Assembly (NCBI GenBank): GCA_003247575.1
Contig: QJZC01000050.1
Location: 1 to 64,000 of the forward strand
Direction of reading: 5' to 3'
Origin: Pseudomonadota bacterium
GTDB lineage: Bacteria > Myxococcota_A > UBA9160 > SZUA-336
Length of the DNA stretch: 64,000 nt
The translations under genes were made by a program, and so were the position numbers. Shown piece after piece: positions 17,259 through 26,800 of the stretch (position 1 is the first letter of the stretch; every line of letters begins with the position of its first letter). The notes beneath the pieces were generated by a model. It ran no database searches and was not told where the DNA came from. It saw only the letters and a list, made by a program, of their open reading frames with translations.

Positions 17259-19243
17259 AGCGCGGGGTCTCGAGCTCGCGGCGCGCTGCGGTGCATCCGA
17301 TTCCAGTGTGGCGCCGAGCTGCCTATGGGCTCTGCACGTGTGCATTCTTGCTTGTCGCGCTCGAGTCGTCGCTCTATCTGGGTGGGATCGAGCGCGTGCC
17401 CGAGCATCGCGATCCCTACGTCTCGTTTGCCGGACGGCGCCCCCTGTTCGTTGCGAGCGGTCCCGCCGGGAAATGGCGTGTCACCGCGCCGGAACGTCGG
17501 CGCTACTTCAACGCGCAGCAGTTTCTCGCTGAGAAGCCGCTCGGTGGCAAGAGAATCTTCTGCTTGGGCGGGTCTACGACGTACGGACATCCCTACGACG
17601 ACCGCACGTCGTTCTGCGGTTGGCTGCGCGCCCTTCTGACTGAAGTCGATCCCGAGAACCGCTGGGAGGTCGTCAATGCCGGCGGCATCAGCTACGCGAG
17701 CTACCGCGTGGCGGCTCTGATGGAGGAGCTGGGCGACCTCTCGCCCGACGTGTTCATCGTGCTGACAGGACACAACGAGTTCCTCGAAGCGCGCAGCTAT
17801 CCCAGGCTGCTGCAACACCTGCCGAGCTCCGTACTCGGGCTCGCGTCCCTCGCGAGCTCGAGCCGCAGCTTTGCGCTCGTGCACCGTGTGCTCCACGGTT
17901 CCGGAGCCGAGCAGGCACCGGGAGTCGCACGACTCCCCATGGAGGTAGATGCGCTCCTCGATCACAGCATCGGGTTGTCGGCCTATACTCGAGACGATGA
18001 GCGGCGCAGTGGAGTGCTCGCACACTTCGAGCTCAATCTGCGCCGTATGGAGGGGCTGGCTCGCTCCGTCGGGGCAGAGCTCCTTTGGGTGGTGCCCGCG
18101 TCGAATCTACGCGACTGCGCGCCCTTCAAGTCGGCTTTCGACCCCGCGCTCTCTGAGTCCGAGCAACAGTCGCTGAGCAAGAGGGTGCTTCTCGCTCGCA
18201 CCGCGCAGGCGGCGGGGCGCTACGCGCTCGCCGCGGCGCGCTGGTCCGACGTGCTCGAGCTCGACCCAGCGTACTCCGAGGCGCTCTACCAGCTCGGGCA
18301 CGTCCAGTTCCTCCGCGGGCACGAGGACGAGGCGCGGGCGCTCTGGAGCCGCGCGCGCGACACCGATGTATGTCCGTTGCGTGCACCTTCGGGGTTTCAA
18401 GCCGCGATACACGACGTGGCGCGCGAGTCGGGCTCCATGCTCGTCGATTTTCCTCTGCTCCTCGAGCGGCTCGCGGAGCAGCGTAGCTATCCGGCGTCTC
18501 CGGGTGCCGAGCTGTTTCTCGACCACGTCCATCCCACGCCGGAGGTCCACGGCATACTGGCCGAAGCCATCCTCGGCGAGCTCGTGCGAACCGGCAGGGT
18601 GCAGGCGAGTCGTCCGCTCGAAGCATCGATCCGCGAGAAGGTTCAGGCCGCGATCGCGACTGCCCGCTCGCCGCGGCAGGAAGGCATCGCGTTGCGGAAC
18701 CTCGCCAAGGTACTCAGTTGGGCTGGCAAGACACCCGAAGCGGCGCGCCTCGCACGGCAGGCGATCCAGACTTTGGGGCCGGATGCCGAGAGTGCGTTCA
18801 TTCTCGGTGCAGCGGCGCTCGAGCGCGAAGACGACCGGGCGGCACAGCGCTGGTTCACTCGAACCTTGGAGCTCGACCCCAACTACGCCAAGGCACATAC
18901 GAACCTCGGAATCGTACTCGGGCGCCTGGGAGACCGCACCGGTGCTCGGACACACTATGACGCAGCGCTCTCGATCGAACCTGCGAGCGCCTCGGCTCTG
19001 TACCAGCGCGCCGGCTTGGCGTTCGATGAGGGGGACTACGTCGGTGCTATTCGGGACTATGAGCAAGCCGCCGCGCTCGATCCGGATGACCTGGAAAGCC
19101 GTGTCGAACTCGCGCGCACACTTTTCCGCTCGGGCGATCGGGCAGGCGCGTTCAGGGCATACCGGAGGCTCGAGCGACTCCCTGGGTTGCGGGCCGACGA
19201 GCGGCATCGAGTCCGTCACCTAGCGCGCGAGCTCGGGCTCTAG
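17252..19243 (+). CDS. Membrane-anchored SGNH/GDSL hydrolase fused to TPR repeats
   Basis: 663 aa. An N-terminal transmembrane anchor (about 25-48) leads into an SGNH esterase-like domain: block I GGSTTYGHPYDD (catalytic Ser in GGS), block III VLTGHNEFLE, and the C-terminal DHVHPTPEVHG (Asp-x-x-His dyad). TPR-like repeats are inserted around 325-365 and fill the C terminus (about 470-663: AESAFILGAAALE, NYAKAHTNLGIVLGRLGDR, ASALYQRAGLAFDEGD, DLESRVELARTLFRSGD). It is likely periplasmic, attached to the inner membrane, and could deacylate an envelope glycan or lipid. It starts 7 bp inside the previous gene and closes the envelope operon. Confidence 0.82.
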   Translation: MVERGVSSSRRAAVHPIPVWRRAAYGLCTCAFLLVALESSLYLGGIERVPEHRDPYVSFAGRRPLFVASGPAGKWRVTAPERRRYFNAQQFLAEKPLGGKRIFCLGGSTTYGHPYDDRTSFCGWLRALLTEVDPENRWEVVNAGGISYASYRVAALMEELGDLSPDVFIVLTGHNEFLEARSYPRLLQHLPSSVLGLASLASSSRSFALVHRVLHGSGAEQAPGVARLPMEVDALLDHSIGLSAYTRDDERRSGVLAHFELNLRRMEGLARSVGAELLWVVPASNLRDCAPFKSAFDPALSESEQQSLSKRVLLARTAQAAGRYALAAARWSDVLELDPAYSEALYQLGHVQFLRGHEDEARALWSRARDTDVCPLRAPSGFQAAIHDVARESGSMLVDFPLLLERLAEQRSYPASPGAELFLDHVHPTPEVHGILAEAILGELVRTGRVQASRPLEASIREKVQAAIATARSPRQEGIALRNLAKVLSWAGKTPEAARLARQAIQTLGPDAESAFILGAAALEREDDRAAQRWFTRTLELDPNYAKAHTNLGIVLGRLGDRTGARTHYDAALSIEPASASALYQRAGLAFDEGDYVGAIRDYEQAAALDPDDLESRVELARTLFRSGDRAGAFRAYRRLERLPGLRADERHRVRHLARELGL

Positions 19244-19273
19244 TGTTCGGCGAATGAGCGCCGCGAGGGAAGC

Positions 19274-19813
19274 TCATTCCTTTCGAGCCGGATTTCGAGC
19301 CGGAGTGAACAGCCGCTTGAGCGAGGTGAACAGCGAGCCGACGGCGGAGCCTACCGATGCCGAACCAATCTGCGGCACTTCTGGGGTTTCATCCTGCACC
19401 CCTGGAAGGGCCAGGCCGCACTCGCTGCATTCGAGTGCCTCGGGGTGCAAGGCGTGCCCACACCCCGGGCAGCTTTCCGGCGACAGATGCTCGGGATCGA
19501 AGTCTGGGGGCAGGTCGGCCAGGCTGGCACGGATCAGCCGAGACTGCAGCTGCCGTGCAACCTCGAGATCCTGGCTCGATACATAGACGTAGACCCGAGC
19601 GCGTCCGACCGACCGACGAACTGTCGTTGGGACATCAGCTCGCGGTCTCGGACTGAGGGATGGCTCGATGCCGTGCTTGCTGAGCCACTCCGCCAGCTCC
19701 TGGGCCGCCCTCGGTGCCAGGGTGTCGAGATGAGCGGACGAGCTGATCTCTGGGCTCTGCGGGGCCTCTCCTGGGGAGCGACCTTCAGGCGGATCCTGGC
19801 TGCGACGTGCCAT
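19274..19813 (-). CDS. Zinc-ribbon protein, possibly DUF2007-like
   Basis: 179 aa from ATG 19813; a start 20 codons earlier (19873) would add a hydrophobic lead. Residues ~60-115 (RVYVYVSSQDLEVARQLQSR) have the look of a DUF2007 'signal transducing' ferredoxin-like fold. A zinc ribbon follows: CPGCGHALHPEALECSECG, that is CxxC-9-CxxC. The C terminus is basic. Probably a small cytoplasmic protein; function unknown. It points toward and lies 30 bp from the end of the SGNH-TPR gene. Confidence 0.6.
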   Translation of the reverse strand: MARRSQDPPEGRSPGEAPQSPEISSSAHLDTLAPRAAQELAEWLSKHGIEPSLSPRPRADVPTTVRRSVGRARVYVYVSSQDLEVARQLQSRLIRASLADLPPDFDPEHLSPESCPGCGHALHPEALECSECGLALPGVQDETPEVPQIGSASVGSAVGSLFTSLKRLFTPARNPARKE

Positions 19814-19898
19814 GACTCCGAAGCATACGACAGTTGAGAGCACTCCTCCCAGCTTCGCCGCAGCGGAAGCCATAGGATGGAGCGATCACGGATCGGCA

Positions 19899-22800
19899 TC
19901 AGCGTGCGAGCTGTTGCACCTTGGCGTGTGCGCCCCAGGCTTCGTAGAGGGCGCGGGCTCGGGAGAGTTCGGCCTGGGCGGCGGTGGACTCTCCAAGAGC
20001 CGCGAGCGCGTCTGCCTTGCGTTCCAAGGCGAGTGCTGCGTGGTGCACCCAGTCTTGCTCCTCGGCCTGCTGCGCCACCCTAGCGTAGAGCTCCGCCGCG
20101 GTACGGGCATCACCGCGCGCGCGGCGTCGCTCGGCGGCTACCAGCGCGGTCATGTTCACGAAGTCGGGTCCGAAGCGCGCAGCGCGGCGCAGGTCGCGCT
20201 CGCAGCTACGGGCGGTGCGTGCAAGACGCGCGCGATCCAAGCCGCGAGACCGGGATGCAAGTACGGCGGCAGCCAGCCCTCGCAACATGAGATAGTCCAT
20301 CGTCTGAGCAGTCATCGTGAAGCGCTCGAACATCGTTCGCGACATCAGCTCGGAGATCTGCCAGACGGCGGAGAACTCGCCGAAGATCGAGAGGGCCAGC
20401 ATCCAGTGGGGCGCCAGGTACTGTGCCAGGCCTGCGTAATGCTCGATGAGCGCGTACACCTCCGCGCTGTCTGAGATCGACCCCTCGGGCTCGTGGAGCG
20501 CGCGGTAGGGAAGTGCGAGTGCGCGGGGGGACTGCGCTGGGGTCATGTCCCCGCGCACCCGCACCGCGTCAAAGTAGGAGAGCACGGCGTTGATCGGGTA
20601 GCCGGAGAGCGCTGCGTAATTCGCTCGCATGAGCCAAGCGCTGGTTTCCCATTCGATCTCTCCGCTCTCCGCGAGCGCCTCTGCTACTTCGCGCAGTGGC
20701 TCGACCAGCTGGCGCTTCGACTCCAACCAGGGGAGAGTGGAGGAGAGCAGGTAGAACTTGCCCGTCGTGCTGCCTCTCGTGCTGCGATCCCGCGTGAGCC
20801 AGTGGCGCGTAGCGGATGCGTATCTCTCGAGCCCGCGGCTACTGCGAAGGACCCCGCGTCGCGAGCTCACGAAAGCAGCGATCAGCATCCCGGGTGCGAT
20901 TCGATACCCGTACAAGAGAGCGAAGCGCAACATTTCCATCGAACCCAGGCAGGAGAGTCGAACCGAGTGGGCCGCGCGCGCGCGGGAGCCTGCGCTGCAC
21001 AGCATGGGCACTACCTGTGTGGCCGGATCCACCTCGGGTGGCATCGGTCGGAGGGGCCAGGAGTCGGGAGCGCCCCGGAGCATTAGGTCGACACGCGCAA
21101 TGGCAAGACGGGTGCGGAGCCAGGATGGATCGCGAGGGAGGCTGCTTCCGAATCGTCGCATGGATGCGTAGAGAAGATCCAGGGTCTCGGAATTCGGCTT
21201 GCACTCGGAGAACGTTCGTATCCGTAGTGCCGCGACGAGTCCTTGCTGGAACACGGATGGGCTTCCTCGCTCGAGTCGATCGAGCAGATCCAGGGCATCC
21301 TGGAAGCGCCGTAGTTGATACGCGCACACCGCCGCGTGGAAGCCGAGCTCGAACGCGAGCTCCGGTCTATCCACCCAGTCTGCGTCCTGAAGGAGTGTCA
21401 TTGCCGCCGACAGATAGTGACTCGCAGTCGCGAAGGCGCCGGAGGCGAGCGCTAGTAATGCGGCATCTCTATGGTGTAGCGCCACCGCTACGCGATCTTC
21501 GTCCGGAATGCAGTCCGCGGCGCGCGCAAGGTGATCCGCGATCTCGAGGCAGCGCGCACCCCCCGCCTCGTCAGGCTGTCGGTCGAGGAGCAACCTGGCC
21601 GTCCGGTAGTGGAGCTGTCCGCGCTCGGAGTCGGCCAGAAGCCGTTGTGCCGCCTCGCGAATCCGATCGTGCACGAAGCGAAACCCGGCCTCGCACGGGG
21701 CGATCAGCCCTTCGTCGGACAGATCGTACAGGGCGGACTCGATCTCGCCTCGCTCTCTGCCGGACAGTTCTTCCAATAGGTCGACATCGAACTCGTCTCC
21801 GATGCAGCTCGCAAGCTGTACCAGAGCCCTCGATGCCCCGCCGAGACGCTGCAACCGGGCCAGCATCATCCCGATTGGATCGGCGGCCGCGACGGCATGC
21901 TCCGCGGCGTCTGCATTCCACGCCCACCCGTTCGCGCGGTCGTGCCAAATGCACCCGATCTGATGCAGGTGGTAGATGCACTGCTGAAGGAGCAAGGGAT
22001 TGCTGCCACATCCGCGAATGATGGCGTCTGCCAGGTCTCGCACCACCTCGGCGGAATGACCGAGCGAGTCGGCGAGCATCTCGTATACGGGCTCGCTTGC
22101 TAGAGGTGCGAGAGCGAGCTCTTCGAGGGGGAGCTCGCTCTGGGTCACCCGTTCCAGCAGCCCCTTGAGCGGATGCCGTGCGTCGACCTCGTTGTCGCGG
22201 TAGGAGAGAATCACCAAGAGGGGAGTCGACCTTGCTACGTGCAGGATCTCCTCGAGCAGATATCGACTGCCCGCGTCGGCCCACTGCACGTCGTCGAGGA
22301 ACAACACCAGGGGCGCGGAGTGTTGCGCGGCGGCCACGATCAGCCGTCGCATGGTGACTCCGATTCGCTGCTGTGCTGCACTCGCGTCGAGAGGCGGCGG
22401 GAGCTCGAGGTCCCCGAGGAGCGTGCTGAGCTCCGGGATGAGCTGAACTGCGACACGGTCGAGTCGTCCCAATCCGGTCTTGAACGCCTCTCGCCACGCA
22501 CCGCGCCGTGACTCACTCTCTCGTGAGATCTGCGATACGAGGCTGCGAATGGCACTCACGAATCCGGCGTACGGTAGATGTCCGCGGTAGAGGTCGAGCT
22601 TTCCGCGTGCGAGGTAACCTCCGTCGAGGGCGAGCGGGCGGTAGAGCTCGGGCACGAGCGCGGACTTCCCGATCCCCGGAGCGCCTCGCACCACGACCAG
22701 CTCGAGCGATCCACTGCGGGCACGCTCATACGCAACGGCCAGAGCCGCGCACTCCTCGGAGCGGCCGTAGACGCGGCGCCGGAAGAGCGGGCGGTACGGC

Positions 22801-23654
22801 GCATCGGCGGCACCGAGCACGAGCTCGTCGTCGATCGTTCCGGTTCGCTCGATCTGCTCCAGACAGGCTTCCAGGTCCACACGGAGCGCCTCCGCCGTCT
22901 GATAGCGATCTTCCGGCTCCTTCTCGAGCAGCTTCATGACGATACGGGAGAGCGTGCCCGGAACGCTGGGCTCGACCTCGGTCGGGGTACGCGGCCGGCG
23001 CGCGATGTGCGCTTGGATCAGGTCGAGCGGGTCGCGGGCATCGAACGGTGGACGCCCAGACAGGAGCTCGTAGAACGTGGCGCCGAGCGCGTAGAGGTCG
23101 GTGCGGAAGTCGACGCCGCGCTCGATGCGGCCGGTCTGCTCGGGGGGGATGTAGAACAGAGCCTCCGAGAGCGCGTATTCCGGGTGGGCAGAGGGTGCGG
23201 GTGCACCGAGCGGTGCTGCCCGGCCGAATCCGACGATTCGAAGTGTGTGTTTGTCCGGGTCGTGAAGCAGGGTCTGCGGTCGAATTCCGCGATGAACGAT
23301 GTGGGCTCCATGAATGAGAGCCAGCTGATGAGATGCCTGGAGTGCGAGCGCGAGAAATGCGGGCGTGGCGACAGGGCCACGCACCGGCCGCCCGTCGATC
23401 ATCTCGAGTATGAGGACAGGGATGGAGTCCACCGCCTCGAGTGCCAGGGCCTTGGGACCGACCCCTGGAGGGAGTGCGCGGAGGCTCTCGAACTCCTGCA
23501 GTGCTCGCGAGCGTCCTTTGTCGCCGTGTGGATCCTTCGGGTAGGCCTTGAGTAGAATCTCTGCGCCGTCCGAGTCGCGGACGCCGACGTAGAGCTGCTT
23601 GCGCACGGAGTCGAGGAGACACTTCCTGAGCGTATAGCCTTCTGGAGTCCGCAT
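19899..23654 (-). CDS. Kinase-AAA-TPR paralogue 2, predicted pseudokinase
   Basis: 1251 aa, same architecture as the proteins at 5.8 and 23.8 kb. The kinase domain keeps the beta-3 Lys36 (LLKAY) and the activation segment end PPEQTGRIERG, but the catalytic loop reads HRGIRPQT (121-128): the proton-acceptor Asp is Gly123 and the Mg-binding Asn is Thr128. The DFG motif is GFG (142-144). I checked both on the nucleotide sequence. It should bind but not transfer phosphate. The ATPase is intact: Walker A GAPGIGKS (324-331) and Walker B VLFLDDVQWAD. The helical tail ends YEAWGAHAKVQQLAR. It is divergently arranged with paralogue 3, 156 bp between starts, so the two are probably co-regulated; paralogue 2 may act as a regulator or scaffold of 3. 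Confidence 0.9.
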   Translation of the reverse strand: MRTPEGYTLRKCLLDSVRKQLYVGVRDSDGAEILLKAYPKDPHGDKGRSRALQEFESLRALPPGVGPKALALEAVDSIPVLILEMIDGRPVRGPVATPAFLALALQASHQLALIHGAHIVHRGIRPQTLLHDPDKHTLRIVGFGRAAPLGAPAPSAHPEYALSEALFYIPPEQTGRIERGVDFRTDLYALGATFYELLSGRPPFDARDPLDLIQAHIARRPRTPTEVEPSVPGTLSRIVMKLLEKEPEDRYQTAEALRVDLEACLEQIERTGTIDDELVLGAADAPYRPLFRRRVYGRSEECAALAVAYERARSGSLELVVVRGAPGIGKSALVPELYRPLALDGGYLARGKLDLYRGHLPYAGFVSAIRSLVSQISRESESRRGAWREAFKTGLGRLDRVAVQLIPELSTLLGDLELPPPLDASAAQQRIGVTMRRLIVAAAQHSAPLVLFLDDVQWADAGSRYLLEEILHVARSTPLLVILSYRDNEVDARHPLKGLLERVTQSELPLEELALAPLASEPVYEMLADSLGHSAEVVRDLADAIIRGCGSNPLLLQQCIYHLHQIGCIWHDRANGWAWNADAAEHAVAAADPIGMMLARLQRLGGASRALVQLASCIGDEFDVDLLEELSGRERGEIESALYDLSDEGLIAPCEAGFRFVHDRIREAAQRLLADSERGQLHYRTARLLLDRQPDEAGGARCLEIADHLARAADCIPDEDRVAVALHHRDAALLALASGAFATASHYLSAAMTLLQDADWVDRPELAFELGFHAAVCAYQLRRFQDALDLLDRLERGSPSVFQQGLVAALRIRTFSECKPNSETLDLLYASMRRFGSSLPRDPSWLRTRLAIARVDLMLRGAPDSWPLRPMPPEVDPATQVVPMLCSAGSRARAAHSVRLSCLGSMEMLRFALLYGYRIAPGMLIAAFVSSRRGVLRSSRGLERYASATRHWLTRDRSTRGSTTGKFYLLSSTLPWLESKRQLVEPLREVAEALAESGEIEWETSAWLMRANYAALSGYPINAVLSYFDAVRVRGDMTPAQSPRALALPYRALHEPEGSISDSAEVYALIEHYAGLAQYLAPHWMLALSIFGEFSAVWQISELMSRTMFERFTMTAQTMDYLMLRGLAAAVLASRSRGLDRARLARTARSCERDLRRAARFGPDFVNMTALVAAERRRARGDARTAAELYARVAQQAEEQDWVHHAALALERKADALAALGESTAAQAELSRARALYEAWGAHAKVQQLAR

Positions 23655-23810
23655 GGGCTGCTCGATGGGATCGGTCCGGGGACGCGCGATCTCAAGTTCG
23701 CTAGAGCGATGCGTGCACGTTCTCGCCCACGTGCTGCCAGATCATCCCCAGCTCGACGGAGAGGCTCCGTCAACTGCGCCTGCGGGCGCGCCGATCACAC
23801 GTGCTGCGTC

Positions 23811-26800
23811 ATGCTGCGTGTATCCGGATATAGCGTATGGGATCAGATCCATCATACGTCGAATAGCGAAGTCTACACGGGGACTCGGAAGGCGGATGGC
23901 CGGCGAGTCGTGCTCAAGGTCTATCGATCGAGCCGATGCATCGAGCTCGGACGGGCCGAGCTCGAGTTCTCGCTTCTCCAGCGGATTCAGAGCGAGGGCG
24001 TCGTGCGCCCCGTCGAGGTCGTCGGTTCGGCAGACACTCCGGTTCTGGTCGTGGAGCGAGTCGCCGGCTATCCGCTCTCGCGCTACGCCAAGGGTGCGGA
24101 GCTATCGGTCGAAGACTTTCTCTGGATTGCACTTGGTGCGGCTCGTGCGCTCGCCGATGTTCACGATGCGCGCGTAATCCACAAGGACATCAAGCTCAGC
24201 AACATCCTCGTCGACCCCGAGAGAATGAGGATCTGCTTGATCGACTTCGGGATCGCGACAGAGTTCGGTAGGGCGCAAGAGGCAGCGCCCCCAGCGACCG
24301 CCGAGGGGACGATGCACTACATCGCGCCGGAGCAGACCGGGCGCATGGGCATAGGCGTGGATTTTCGTACGGACCTCTATTCGTTCGGAGCCAGTCTTTA
24401 TGAGCTGCTCACGGGCGAGCCGCCATTCCAAGCCGAGCGGGCCGTGGATCTGGTCTGCGCCCACATGGCTCAGCGTCCGCGAGAGCCGATCGAGCTCGTA
24501 CCGAGCATTCCGGTCGCGCTGTCGCGCATCGTGATGAAGCTCCTCGAGAAGGATCCGGAGCTTCGCTATCAGACGGCGCGCGGGCTTGCGACGGACTTCG
24601 AGCAGTGCGCCAAGCAGCTGGAGCTCGGTGGCGAGCTCGACGACTCCTTCGAAACGGGAACCGCCGACGGCTCCGATCGGCTGCGGTTCCCGAGCAGACT
24701 CTACGGGAGAGAGTCCGAGGTGGCCGCTCTCTTGGCGAGCTTTCGCCGGGTTGCTCGCGGCCAGACGGAGTGGGTATTCCTGTCGGGCCCCGCAGGGATT
24801 GGCAAGTCGAGCCTGCCGGGCACGATCCGCGAGCCGCTTCTGCGCGCGGGAGGCTACCTGGCCGAAGCGAAGTTCGACGCGGATCGGCGCGAGCGGCCGT
24901 ATGCGGGAGCCGCCGCCGGGCTCGAAGCACTGCTGTGTCAGCTACTGGCGAGCTCCCCGGAATGTGTAGCGACGTGGGGGGATCGGATCCGGTCGGGAGT
25001 CGGAGCCATCGGCGGAGTTCTGCGGGACCTGGCTCCGAGTCTTCGGTTTCTGGTGGACGACTTTCCGGCGCCACCCGCGGTCGGAGTGCAGGAAGAGCGG
25101 GAGCGGCTCTCGATTGCGTTCTGTCGACTCATCGAGTCCCTCGCGCGGACCGAGCATCCGCTGGCCTTGTTCTTCGACGATCTGCAATGGGCCGACGCCG
25201 GAAGCCTGTGGCTGCTCACGGCGCTTGCAAGAAACTCTGAGAGCGGAGCCCTGCTGATCGTCGCAGGCTACCGCGACAACGAGGTAGGCCCTGAGCACCC
25301 GGTGCGCAAGCTCATCGAGACCGTGGTGGACTGTGGTGTGTCCCACGACTCGCTGGAGCTCGGGCCGCTCGGACTCGAGCATACTGCGGCGATGCTGGCG
25401 GATGCGCTCGGGCGCACTCCCGCTGAGACCGCGGGGCTGGCGCTCCGCATCGGTCCAAAGAGCCAGCACAATCCGCTGCTGATTCGGCGCATGGTGTTCC
25501 ATCTGTGGGACCGGGACCTGATTCGCTACCAGCACGGACTGGGCTGGGTTTGGGATGAGCGGGAGCTCACCGAGGCGGAGATCACCGAGGACGTCGCAGG
25601 CATGGTTGCCGAGCGCGTCGAGTCGCTTCCGGATCGTGCGAAGAGACTCGTCAAAATTGCCAGTCTGGTCGGGATGTCGTTCGATCTGGAGATGCTCGTG
25701 ACTCTCTCCGGCATCGACCGCCTCGACCTTCTGCAGGAACTCATGGCGCTGGTCGACCAGGGGTTGATCGCACCGTGTCGGGAAGGGTTCAAGTTCGTTC
25801 ACGACCGGATTCGCGAGGCTGCTCATAGTGCCCTCGTGGACGGGGAGCGCGCCAAGCTGCACCATGACGTGGCGAGAATCCTGCTGGAGAAAACTCCGCC
25901 GAGAGAGCTATCGGAGGTGGCGTTCCAACTCTCGGATCACCTGATCGGGGCGGTCGAGCGCCTCGGCGAGAGCGAGCGGCAGCGCGCACTCGAGGTCTTG
26001 AGCCTGGCCGGGACGCTGAGCTTGTCGAAGGGGGCACCGGATTCGGCGGCCCACTACTTCGGTGCGGCCCGGGACCTCCTGTGTCCGGCTGACTGGGAGG
26101 TTCGCCTCCCGGTCGCCTTCGGCGCGTACTTGCACTCTGCAGAGGCTGCATTGCAGCTGCATCGATTCGATGCGGCCGATGCGATGCTGTCGGAGCTCGA
26201 GCGGAGACCCCTGGACCTGCTCCAGTCCGCGCAGCTCGTGGCAACCCAGGTGGCTCTCTCGTCGGTTCGGTTGGACGGGCGTTCTGTAGACCTGGCACTT
26301 GCGGGCCTGCGACGCTTCGGAGTTCGTTTGGCGCGAGCCCCGAGCCCGCTGCGTACGTGGATCGAGCTCAAGCGCTGGTCGTGGATCTTGCGCGGGCCCT
26401 TGGATGAGCGGACGTTTCGACCGGCAGACACGCTCGAGCCATCCAGGGTTGGGCCCATCCTCATCATTCGGGCTGCCGCGGCGCGGATGACCGCGGAGTC
26501 CTTCCGACTGACGGCGCTGGTGACGGGGCACGTGCTGCGCAGCTACTGCGCGCACGGCATCTTCGAGTCCCCGAGCTTCGTACTCTCGGGATGTGCCAAT
26601 CTTGCGATTCGTGTGTCGCACGACATCCGAAGAGCGCAGCGCTACGCCCGCGCCGCCGAGTATTGGAGTGCGAAGAACTCGAGTCCAGTGGCGGATTCGC
26701 GCAGCCGCTACATCGTAGCCCTGTTGGTTCGCGCGTGGTCTCAGCCGAGATGTGAGATCGTCGCGGAGATGGAGTTGGCAGCCGAGAGCTCGCGCGAACT

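Noticed and set aside
18107..19219. 370-aa minus-strand open frame opposite the SGNH-TPR gene
   Set aside because: Antisense shadow; the plus-strand frame has catalytic motifs and TPRs.
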